Source: an uncultured Nitrospira sp.
GTDB lineage: Bacteria; Nitrospirota; Nitrospiria; Nitrospirales; Nitrospiraceae
Direction of reading: 5' to 3'
DNA: 50,872 nt
Assembly: GCA_902500785.1 (NCBI GenBank)
Contig: CABVRW010000011.1
Location: 27,886 to 78,757, forward strand
Made by a program: the position numbers and the translations under genes. Under the pieces are notes generated by a model. That model ran no database searches. It had not been told where the DNA came from and was given only the letters and a program-made list of their open reading frames with translations. Below are positions 43,469 through 50,872 of this stretch, piece after piece (positions within the stretch are counted from its first letter, which is position 1; the number at the start of each line of letters is the position of its first letter).

Positions 43469-45925
43469 ATGAGCGAAGTCCATCAGTTTGCAAACTGGTT
43501 CGCACGTGCCATGGGAAATGAACCCTATCCATTTCAAATCCGGTTTGCCTGTGAGCCAAAACTATCAGAGCTCGTGGATGTGCCGACCGGTATGGGGAAG
43601 ACTGCGATGGCGGTGTTGGGGTGGCTTTGGAGGAGGCGCTTCGCTGGAGAGAGAGTCAGGAAGGCAACCCCGCGTCGCTTGGTTTACTGCTTGCCGATGA
43701 GAGTACTGGTGGAACAAACGGTTGAGAATGCTCAAGCTTGGCTCAAGAACCTAGAGCGCCTTGGAGATCTTGAGAAAGGTAAAGTCTGCGTGCACGTCCT
43801 CATGGGCGGCGACATAGACAACGACTGGGATGCACACCCAGAGGCAGATGCAATTTTGATTGGAACCCAAGATCAACTACTTTCGCGCGCCTTGAACAGA
43901 GGCTATGCCATGAGTCGTTATCGCTGGCCCATGCACTATGCCTTACTGAACAACGACTGCTTGTGGCTTATGGACGAGGTTCAGTTGATGGGAGTGGGGT
44001 TGACCACAACGGCTCAATTACAAGCCTTTCGGGAAAAGTTCTGCACCTTTGGCCCCGCACAATCCGTATGGATGTCGGCCACCTTAAAGACTGAAACTTT
44101 GGCCACCGTTGATTTTGCAGAAAGGGCAGAAATTCTTCCTCGGCTCTCCTTAAGTGCCGATGATACCAAGCATTCATGCGTCGCCGTTCGTGTGAGCGCT
44201 GTGAAGCTATTGCACAAGGCCGAAACGATTTGGAAACAGGAGACAAGAGATGACTATGCAGAACAGCTAACGAGGGAAGTGTGCCGCCATCATCAGTCGG
44301 GTACTCTGACCGTTGTGATGGTCAATCGAGTAGGCCGCGCGCAAGATATCTTTGTTGCGTTACATCGACAGTTGAAGAGTGCATCTAGCAAACCAGATCT
44401 CTGTTTGATTCATTCTAGGTTCCGCCAGGCGGAGCGAGTGCGCCTCCAACAACGGCTGAAAGAAAGGCCGGAACAGGGTCGAATTGTGGTGACGACTCAG
44501 GCAATTGAAGCCGGGGTAGATATCTCTGCGCGGACGTTGTTTGCGGAATTGGCCCCTTGGTCATCGTTGGTGCAACGGTTTGGACGCTGCAATCGGTATG
44601 GGGAGTGGGAACAGAAAAATCCTGCTCACGTATTCTGGATCGACTTGGAAACCTCAATGGCAGATAAGAAGGGGGAACAGCAGCTAGTTCCGGAAGCGGC
44701 TCTGCCTTATGAGATTGACGATCTGGCTTGGTCAAGATGCCAGTTGCACCACCTCAAAGAAGTGGGGCCAAACAAGGTGTCGAAGATTGCGGGTCCCGAA
44801 AAAGACGAGTTCGGGCATGTGCTCCGCCGCCGTGATGTGATGGATCTGTTCGACACGACGCCAGACTTGGCTGGAAACGACATTGATGTCTCTCGCTATA
44901 TTCGCGACGGAGAGAATAACGATGTGCAGGTGTATTGGCGGCAGTGGGACGGGGAAAAGCCGTCGGCTGATATGCCTGCGCCAAGACCGGAAGAGTTTTG
45001 CGCAGTCGCAATTGGGCGAATCAAGGAGTTTCTAAAAAAAGATGTCGTGGCTTTTCGATGGGATGGGTTGGAGCGTCACTGGCTTCCAGTGAGAAAAGAT
45101 AGTGTCTGGCCGGGCCTTAGCCTACTGCTCCATGTCTCCGAAGGTGGTTATGCGGAAGACCTTGGCTGGACAGGAAAGAATGACGGTGCGGTGCTAGCTA
45201 TTCCGTTGCTGGATGGTCTGACCTCAAATGACGCATTCGATGAAGACCGGTTCACTTTCGCCCCGATTATCAAACGATTCGTTTCATTGAAAGCCCATGC
45301 CACGGATGTAGCTCAAGAGATGAACGCGTTGAAAACAGCCCTCGACGACCCCACTTTCAAAGTTCCGTGGAGCGAATTGCTCACGGCAGCTCGATGGCAC
45401 GACGTAGGGAAGGCCCATGAGGTGTTTCAGAGGATGTTGACAGACCCATTACTGCCTAACAACCCTCATAAGTCCGGTGGCCCTTGGGCTAAGTCCGATC
45501 ATCAGAAAGGCCGCCCAGAACGCAAGTATTTTCGCCATGAACTAGCTTCATCATTGGCCCTCTTGATGCACAAGGAATCCGACCTTGCGGCCTACCTAGC
45601 TGCGGCACATCACGGGAAGGTCCGACTCTCAATTCGGTCCTTGCCCGATGAGGAGGTACCGCCGGAAGTGCGACGATTTGCGCGTGGCGTCTGGGAAGGA
45701 GATGAGCTTCCTGGAATTGACCTTGGAGATGGAATTACAACTCAGGCAGTGTCTCTCACTTTGAGTTTCATGGAGATGGGCGAAGGACCGTGTGGTGCAA
45801 GTTGGTTGGAGAGGATGGTCCGTCTGCGGGATCACTATGGCCCGTTCAAATTGGCATGGATGGAGACCTTGGTGCGTGTGGCGGACTGTCGTGGGACAGC
45901 GAAAGAAGGAGAAGCAAATGCCTGA
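43469..45925 (+). CDS. cas3: Cas3, type I-G (helicase with C-terminal HD nuclease)
   Basis: An 818-residue Cas3 in the domain order peculiar to type I-G/I-U: helicase first, HD nuclease last. Helicase motifs include DVPTGMGKT (Walker A Lys44), DEVQ (169-172), SATL, QAIEAGVDI and QRFGRCNR. The HD part has WHDVGKAHE (His644, Asp645) and AAHHGK (His714, His715). It would unwind and degrade DNA recruited by the Cascade complex. The ATG at 43469 follows AAAGGGAGAG; an in-frame TTG at 43418 is less likely. It overlaps csx17 by eight bases. Confidence 0.95.
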   Translation: MSEVHQFANWFARAMGNEPYPFQIRFACEPKLSELVDVPTGMGKTAMAVLGWLWRRRFAGERVRKATPRRLVYCLPMRVLVEQTVENAQAWLKNLERLGDLEKGKVCVHVLMGGDIDNDWDAHPEADAILIGTQDQLLSRALNRGYAMSRYRWPMHYALLNNDCLWLMDEVQLMGVGLTTTAQLQAFREKFCTFGPAQSVWMSATLKTETLATVDFAERAEILPRLSLSADDTKHSCVAVRVSAVKLLHKAETIWKQETRDDYAEQLTREVCRHHQSGTLTVVMVNRVGRAQDIFVALHRQLKSASSKPDLCLIHSRFRQAERVRLQQRLKERPEQGRIVVTTQAIEAGVDISARTLFAELAPWSSLVQRFGRCNRYGEWEQKNPAHVFWIDLETSMADKKGEQQLVPEAALPYEIDDLAWSRCQLHHLKEVGPNKVSKIAGPEKDEFGHVLRRRDVMDLFDTTPDLAGNDIDVSRYIRDGENNDVQVYWRQWDGEKPSADMPAPRPEEFCAVAIGRIKEFLKKDVVAFRWDGLERHWLPVRKDSVWPGLSLLLHVSEGGYAEDLGWTGKNDGAVLAIPLLDGLTSNDAFDEDRFTFAPIIKRFVSLKAHATDVAQEMNALKTALDDPTFKVPWSELLTAARWHDVGKAHEVFQRMLTDPLLPNNPHKSGGPWAKSDHQKGRPERKYFRHELASSLALLMHKESDLAAYLAAAHHGKVRLSIRSLPDEEVPPEVRRFARGVWEGDELPGIDLGDGITTQAVSLTLSFMEMGEGPCGASWLERMVRLRDHYGPFKLAWMETLVRVADCRGTAKEGEANA

Positions 45926-48035
45926 TCTTCAGCTTGCCGGATGTCGGCCAGAACCTTTGGCGCATTATCTAAAAGCCCTAGGCATTCTTCGTCTCGTAAG
46001 CGAACAAGCTGATCCTGAGGCCCGAGGATGGTGGGCCGATGATGTGTTCTGGCTCCGGACGAAACTGATCCGTGAAGAATTGGCAACGTTCTTCCTAGAA
46101 AAATACGAACCCACTCCGATTGTCGGTCCATGGGGTGCGCGATCAGGATTCTTTCCTGGCTCATCAGAAAGTGCAGCGCGTCAAGCCTTAGCTGAAATTC
46201 AAAAGAGTAAGAAGGATCGCCTGCGGTCATTTCGGGAAGTGATCGAAGCAGTTCAGAACCTGCTGGACCGATTGAGAGTCAAGGAAAAGCCTGAGACGGA
46301 TCAGGAGAAGCTCAGATTGATGCGGGCGTGTCGTGCATATCTTCCAGATAATGTAATTCTCTTTCTAGATGCGGCTTTTGTTTTGACAGAAGAAGGGAAA
46401 AGCTACCCACCAATTCTTGGCACAGGGGGCAACGAGGGTAGCGGTAGTTACATGTCTGGTTACTCCCAGCAAGTCGTCACGATAATTATCAAAGGTGAAG
46501 GGGAAAATGCTCTTCAGACTGCGCTATGGGGAATGCCACTGCCTGAGGCAACATCCCGGCAAACCCCAGGCCATTTCGCCCCATCGGCTGTTGGCGGAGC
46601 GAATGCGTCAACGGGATTTGCAGGACCTGTTGTGACCAATCCATGGGATTATCTTCTTCTCATGGAAGGAGTGATGGTGTGGTCAACAGCCGCCGCCAGA
46701 CGTTTGGGCACCCAAACGTCAAGCAGGCTTGCGTCACCATTTACCGTACTTCCATCTGGGGCTGGATATGCTTCGGCCACACTGTCTGATTCAGTGAAAC
46801 CGGCTCAGGCAAAACGAGAGCCGTTTGAAGTGTGGTTGCCTCTATGGAAGTCTCCATCCAAGTTCGAGGAAATTAAAGCGCTCTTCTCCGAGGGACGAGT
46901 CGAAATTGGGAAACGTCAAGCAAGAAACGGGGTGGATTTTGCTAGGGCTGTAGCGAGTCTTGGAGTCGCGCGAGGAATTGTTCAGTTTTCGAGGCACAGC
47001 TTCCTTATGCGGAACGGCCAGAATTTTTTCGCCGCTCCACTTGGCCGATGGAACGTTACGCAGCAACCCGAAATAGACTTGTTAAAGGAAATAGACGTCT
47101 GGTTTGACTGTTTTCGTCGGGTTGCCCTAGGAGACAGGGTGCCTGCTCGCATGGGGCAAGCGCTTCGTGGCATAGAGCGAGCCATCATGGAGTATTGCCA
47201 AACAGGCGATGCCCCAAGAACGGGGAACATCTTGATCGCTCTCGGTGAGGCCGAAGCAACTCTCGCGCAATCTCCTCTTCAGTTTCGTAAAAAGCATTTT
47301 CTCAAGCCCATCCCACTTCTCTCGCCAAAGTGGCTGGAAGCCGCTAACGACGGCAGTGTCGAGTTTCGGTTGGCTGCATCCCTGGCTTCTGTGGGCCTTC
47401 GCGAGAATATGGAGCCTGTACAAGTTGGAGCGGCGTGGGCTGGGTGGCTGGATGCCGATACCCATCCCCGTGTGGTGTGGGGGCATGGATCACTGACGGA
47501 CAACCTGACCGCTGTGTTGTCTCGAAGGTGTATGGATGCCCAGCGTGAACAGCGAAAGGGATTGCCCCTAGCAGGGAGATATCCGACATCCCTCAATGAC
47601 ATCCATGAGTTTGTGGTCGGCAATGTGGATGAGCGGCGGTTAGAGGGACTCTTGCGTGGACTCACGTTAATCAATTGGCATCTGGTTCAAGAGTCAGCAC
47701 AGAGAATGGACGATCATGAGAGCCCGTTCCCCGCACTCTATGCGCTGCTCAAGTTGACCCATCTGTCCAATCCCTTCAGAGGCATCTCAATCTCCTATAT
47801 GCCGGCGATCCTTGCGCGGGCTGCTGCGGGAGAAGCATCAGAGGCCTCGCGGCAGGCTATCCGGCGTCTGCGCGGGTGTGGATTCATACCGGCGGTGAAG
47901 GTAATCTCAGAGCCCGCCAATGTCACCCGCCGCATTGCAGGCGCTGTTCTTTTCCATATTTCAAAACAGCAGGAAGTGAGTCTGGCCGAGGGAATTCTCA
48001 GTCCGAAGAAACTCGAACATCAAGTAACAGTGTGA
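45918..48035 (+). CDS. csx17: Csx17 / Cas8 of type I-G
   Basis: A 705-residue protein that starts inside the last codons of cas3. The family N terminus is visible as LAGCRPEPLAHYLKALGILR (about 5-24), together with WWADDVFWLR and GGNEGSGSYMSGYSQQ (about 171-186). Csx17 is the large subunit (Cas8) of type I-G Cascade and is thought to recognise the PAM and hold the target strand. The start at 45918 is fixed by this N terminus. The gene is complete and unbroken. Confidence 0.93.
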   Translation: MPDLQLAGCRPEPLAHYLKALGILRLVSEQADPEARGWWADDVFWLRTKLIREELATFFLEKYEPTPIVGPWGARSGFFPGSSESAARQALAEIQKSKKDRLRSFREVIEAVQNLLDRLRVKEKPETDQEKLRLMRACRAYLPDNVILFLDAAFVLTEEGKSYPPILGTGGNEGSGSYMSGYSQQVVTIIIKGEGENALQTALWGMPLPEATSRQTPGHFAPSAVGGANASTGFAGPVVTNPWDYLLLMEGVMVWSTAAARRLGTQTSSRLASPFTVLPSGAGYASATLSDSVKPAQAKREPFEVWLPLWKSPSKFEEIKALFSEGRVEIGKRQARNGVDFARAVASLGVARGIVQFSRHSFLMRNGQNFFAAPLGRWNVTQQPEIDLLKEIDVWFDCFRRVALGDRVPARMGQALRGIERAIMEYCQTGDAPRTGNILIALGEAEATLAQSPLQFRKKHFLKPIPLLSPKWLEAANDGSVEFRLAASLASVGLRENMEPVQVGAAWAGWLDADTHPRVVWGHGSLTDNLTAVLSRRCMDAQREQRKGLPLAGRYPTSLNDIHEFVVGNVDERRLEGLLRGLTLINWHLVQESAQRMDDHESPFPALYALLKLTHLSNPFRGISISYMPAILARAAAGEASEASRQAIRRLRGCGFIPAVKVISEPANVTRRIAGAVLFHISKQQEVSLAEGILSPKKLEHQVTV

Positions 48036-48064
48036 TTTCTGTTTAGCGTGAAAGGAGACCGTGC

Positions 48065-49303
48065 ATGGCATCAGGAGTGGATTTCGACAAACTTCAGAAT
48101 GTTCCTCGGTTATTAATCGAGGCTGACCTGCAGCCTATTCAAGGCACGCGCTTTCAACCGACGGGATTCCCGGATTTGGGGGCGGCGACGTACACGCTGC
48201 ATGACGGCACAGAAATGTTGTTGGTGGAGTCTCCTCAAAGCATGGCGAATCGGCTGGAGGAAGTGTGTTGGGATAGAGGAGCAAGCACGCCAGTAAAGGA
48301 GCTTCACGAGTTGTCATATGTTCAAGTCAAAATCGGAAACAAATTTTTGACTTCGAGTTGGCTTGAATCGCACCGCTTAGCGTCCGCCTTCATCAAAGAT
48401 TCCACTCATGCGAACGGAAAAGGCATGGTGGAATTCTTTTGTGAGGAATTTAGCTTGAGAAAGAACAAGCCCCTTGATTGGGCGCTGATTTACAGAAAAA
48501 TATTCTCGTTGGATCCCATGTGTCTTCTTCACGGTGTGTTCTTCGCGGATAAAAAGTGGCCGGGACAACCCAAAGTACCCAGAGCACTATCGGCATTCAT
48601 TGAAGCCGCTGATGTGATGAGAGCACAATCCGGTGGGGCAAAGAAGGATGATGTGTCGCATAAGACAGAGGAAGGCCAGAAAGCAACCGAAGGCTATGGC
48701 CATGTCCCTTTTCCTCGAACCGAATTTACGGCTAAACGAATTACGGCATATTTTCACATTGATTTGCGGCAAATACGCTCCTATGGGCTATCTCCTGAAG
48801 CCACAAATCTTCTTATAGCGTTGGCTCTCTTTAAGATCCGCACGTGGTTGGATAGCGACATGGTTCTGCGGACCAATTGCAAGTTTTCGCTTGAGGATGG
48901 CATCCGGTTCAAAGAGCCAAAGGACTATCAGTTGCCAGAACTTGGTGCGCTTATTGAAGCGCTAAAGAATTCTATTAAGCAATGCAAGTCTCTTTTTTCC
49001 TCTGTTCCTACAACGGTAACGTGGAGTCCCAAGCCTGTGACTGTAGAACTGCCTCCTGACTTGCCCGCCTCATTGGCCATTCCTGAGAGTCTAGCTGATC
49101 ATTGCCGCGTTGAGACGAAGAAAGCGAAAACTGGAGAGAAAAAGGTGATCGTTTTTGAAGGTCCCATGGACAATGAGGACTTGGAAGTCCTAAAGGCTGC
49201 AAATCCTGATCAGGAAACGTTACACAAAGCTTTCGGCAAACTATTAGAAGCGTCACGAAAGGTCTACGGGGAAGAATCTGACAGTGAAGAGGAGCCTACA
49301 TGA
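48065..49303 (+). CDS. csb1: Csb1 / Cas7 of type I-G (GSU0053 family)
   Basis: A 412-residue Cas7-family backbone subunit that would polymerise along the crRNA. The family signature runs through GTRFQPTGFPDLGAATY (about 27-43) and LLVESPQSMANRLEEVCWD (about 52-70). Downstream segments SSWLESHRLASAFI and VPFPRTEFTAKRITAYF also fit. A Glu/Asp-rich tail ends the protein. AAAGGAG precedes the ATG. It overlaps csb2 by four bases. Confidence 0.94.
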   Translation: MASGVDFDKLQNVPRLLIEADLQPIQGTRFQPTGFPDLGAATYTLHDGTEMLLVESPQSMANRLEEVCWDRGASTPVKELHELSYVQVKIGNKFLTSSWLESHRLASAFIKDSTHANGKGMVEFFCEEFSLRKNKPLDWALIYRKIFSLDPMCLLHGVFFADKKWPGQPKVPRALSAFIEAADVMRAQSGGAKKDDVSHKTEEGQKATEGYGHVPFPRTEFTAKRITAYFHIDLRQIRSYGLSPEATNLLIALALFKIRTWLDSDMVLRTNCKFSLEDGIRFKEPKDYQLPELGALIEALKNSIKQCKSLFSSVPTTVTWSPKPVTVELPPDLPASLAIPESLADHCRVETKKAKTGEKKVIVFEGPMDNEDLEVLKAANPDQETLHKAFGKLLEASRKVYGEESDSEEEPT

Positions 49304-50853
49304 TTGCCCTGCGCATCCGGTTCATAACTGGCCGGTATCATGCGACGCCCTGGGGGCGGCATGTAAACGAAGGTGCTGTGGAATGGCCACCGTCGCCTTG
49401 GCGGATTTTGCGGGCGCTGATTGCCGTGTGGCACCGAAAGTTTTCAGGGGATATCCCTGAGGCCTCTGTCAGAAACGTGCTCGAACGGCTGACTGATCTT
49501 CCCGTCTTTCATTTGCCAAAGGCCGCATTGGGGCATACGCGGCACTTCATGCCGCAAAAAAATCATCTGGGCGCAGACAAGACCAAAATCTTTGACGCCT
49601 TTGTATCCATTCATCCTGATGGTGGCCTCATTGTGGCTTGGCCCCATATAACCGTATCTCCAAAAGAGCGAGAGGTGCTGACGAGCCTGGCTTCTGGACT
49701 GAGTTACCTAGGCCGTGCAGAAAGTTGGGCAATGGCCGAAGTGTTGGATCAATGGGATGGTGACATCAATTGTCGTCCGATTGAGGTGGGAGTGTCAGTT
49801 GAAGGAGAGCGAGTGCGTATGCTTGCCTCGATGACACCAGACAGCTTTGTCACATGGAAGATGGGTTATGAGACTAAAGTTGTTGGGGAAACCACCATAG
49901 TGACCAAAGCGGGGAGAAAGAAGAAGGCTTCTCAGAGTCCGGTTCCCCCTAATCTGTGGAGCGCGCTGCATGCGGAGACCAGCGATCTTCAGAAGCAGGG
50001 CTGGTCCGCTGCACCTGGAAGTCGGTGGGTAGATTATGAGAGGGCGGACGATGCTTTGCGTGTGACGTATCAACGAAAACCAAAGACCGAGCAAATTCGG
50101 CCAACGGTGGCCCGCTTTGCTCTGTCGAGTGCCGTGTTGCCTCGCTTGATTGATGCCGTGTTTCTTGGGGAGCGGATGCGTCAAGCTTTGATGGCCAAGT
50201 CTCGTGGACTCAACGGAAGCGAGCATGCTCTTCCCGTGTTCTCAGGTAAGGGAGCCGATGGTCTTCGATTAGATGACGATCATTCACACGCATTCTATTT
50301 GCCCAGCGATGAGGATGGCGACGGACGGATTGACCATATCACCGTGTATGCTGCTCAGCGGTTCGACAAGTATGCGCAGCAAGCTATTGGGACGCTTAAG
50401 AAGCTCTGGGGGGTCGGCGGACATGACATTCACACGGTTCTCATTGGAATTGGTGAGCCGCACGATTATGGCGGATTCTTGATGCGTGATGGACAGGCTT
50501 CTACACTGGCTCAATCTCGAATCTGGCGTTCAGTAACGCCCTATGTCCTAACCCGCTATCCTAAAAAGAACGGCAAGGATTCTCCGGTTTCACAGGTTGA
50601 GAGAGAGTTGGTGCGTCGGGGATTTCCTCAGCCTGAACGAATAGATCATCTGGACCACGCAATGATTAATGAAAGAAAAGTGCGGTGGTTGGAGTTCCGG
50701 CGTTTCCGGAACGGAGGTGGAGGACAGCTTGCCGATTCTCGTGGATTCGGCTTTGAGGTTGTATTCTCGGAGCCAGTTCGCGGCCCCATTGCCCTCGGCT
50801 ACGCTTGCCACTTCGGCCTCGGCCAATTCGTGCCGGTGGTGGAGATGGAATGA
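49300..50853 (+). CDS. csb2: Csb2 / Cas5-Cas6 fusion of type I-G (GSU0054 family)
   Basis: A 517-residue protein whose start overlaps the csb1 stop (ATGA). The N-terminal Cas5-like part has RYHATPWGRHVNEGAVEWPP (about 12-31) followed by SPWRILRALIAV. The C-terminal Cas6-like half includes DDHSHAFYLPSDEDGDGRID (about 326-345), then HITVYA. In type I-G this protein both caps the crRNA 5' end and processes the pre-crRNA. The fusion is the normal form for the subtype. Its stop overlaps a further start. Confidence 0.94.
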   Translation: MIALRIRFITGRYHATPWGRHVNEGAVEWPPSPWRILRALIAVWHRKFSGDIPEASVRNVLERLTDLPVFHLPKAALGHTRHFMPQKNHLGADKTKIFDAFVSIHPDGGLIVAWPHITVSPKEREVLTSLASGLSYLGRAESWAMAEVLDQWDGDINCRPIEVGVSVEGERVRMLASMTPDSFVTWKMGYETKVVGETTIVTKAGRKKKASQSPVPPNLWSALHAETSDLQKQGWSAAPGSRWVDYERADDALRVTYQRKPKTEQIRPTVARFALSSAVLPRLIDAVFLGERMRQALMAKSRGLNGSEHALPVFSGKGADGLRLDDDHSHAFYLPSDEDGDGRIDHITVYAAQRFDKYAQQAIGTLKKLWGVGGHDIHTVLIGIGEPHDYGGFLMRDGQASTLAQSRIWRSVTPYVLTRYPKKNGKDSPVSQVERELVRRGFPQPERIDHLDHAMINERKVRWLEFRRFRNGGGGQLADSRGFGFEVVFSEPVRGPIALGYACHFGLGQFVPVVEME

Positions 50854-50872
50854 AATACACGATCGAATTCAA
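50850..50872 (+). CDS. start of the next gene of the cas operon (partial)
   Basis: An ATG overlaps the csb2 stop by four bases (ATGA), giving M-K-Y-T-I-E-F before the window ends. This is the same coupling seen between csb1 and csb2. In related type I-G loci the next genes are often a cas4-cas1 fusion and cas2, but seven residues cannot identify it. Confidence 0.5.

Overview
The window looks like chromosomal DNA of a Gram-negative, hopanoid-producing bacterium, most likely a Nitrospira-type member of the Nitrospirota. This is inferred from GC-rich coding, outer-membrane genes (Mla, LpxL-like acyltransferase, lipoproteins), hpnD/hpnE and the general look of the proteins. No rRNA or other marker gene is present to prove it. 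About 52 protein genes were called. No tRNA, rRNA or CRISPR array was seen.

Region 1 (0.3-13.1 kb) is dominated by the cell envelope. It holds a polytopic membrane protein, an MltC-like lytic transglycosylase, MlaC, ArfB, a glycine-rich RRM protein, a fatty-acid desaturase, and a small Cys-rich secreted protein. Three single-domain PilZ proteins then lie around an LpxL-type acyltransferase. They run into an mlaE-mlaF-mlaD-TPR lipoprotein operon whose ATPase subunit lacks several catalytic residues.

Region 2 (13.2-25.8 kb) is core. It has a GAF-GspE/PilB-type ATPase and the operon uppS-cdsA-dxr-rseP-proS (isoprenoid, phospholipid, envelope protease, tRNA charging). The divergent run tldD-pmbA-PEBP-hypothetical follows.

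Region 3 (25.8-39.9 kb) has a family 4 uracil-DNA glycosylase and an overlapping HAD/BtuF-like/hpnD/hpnE operon. It also has an SH3 protein, a YjbQ protein, a second Cys-rich protein, a Ser/Thr kinase-PP2C-FHA signalling operon, a PHP phosphoesterase, a FolB-methyltransferase fusion and several small proteins.

Region 4 (40-50.9 kb) is accessory and defence-like. It contains a caspase-fold peptidase with a secreted partner, a palindromic repeat, a MITE-like element of about 208 bp with nested inverted repeats, and a DUF2281/PemK-like toxin-antitoxin pair. A small Cys-rich protein precedes a tightly packed type I-G (formerly I-U) CRISPR-Cas effector operon: cas3 with a C-terminal HD domain, csx17/cas8, csb1/cas7 and csb2/cas5-cas6. 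The operon runs off the right edge, where another gene begins, so adaptation genes and the array, if present, lie outside. The cas genes look less GC-rich than the core genes, which suggests horizontal acquisition.
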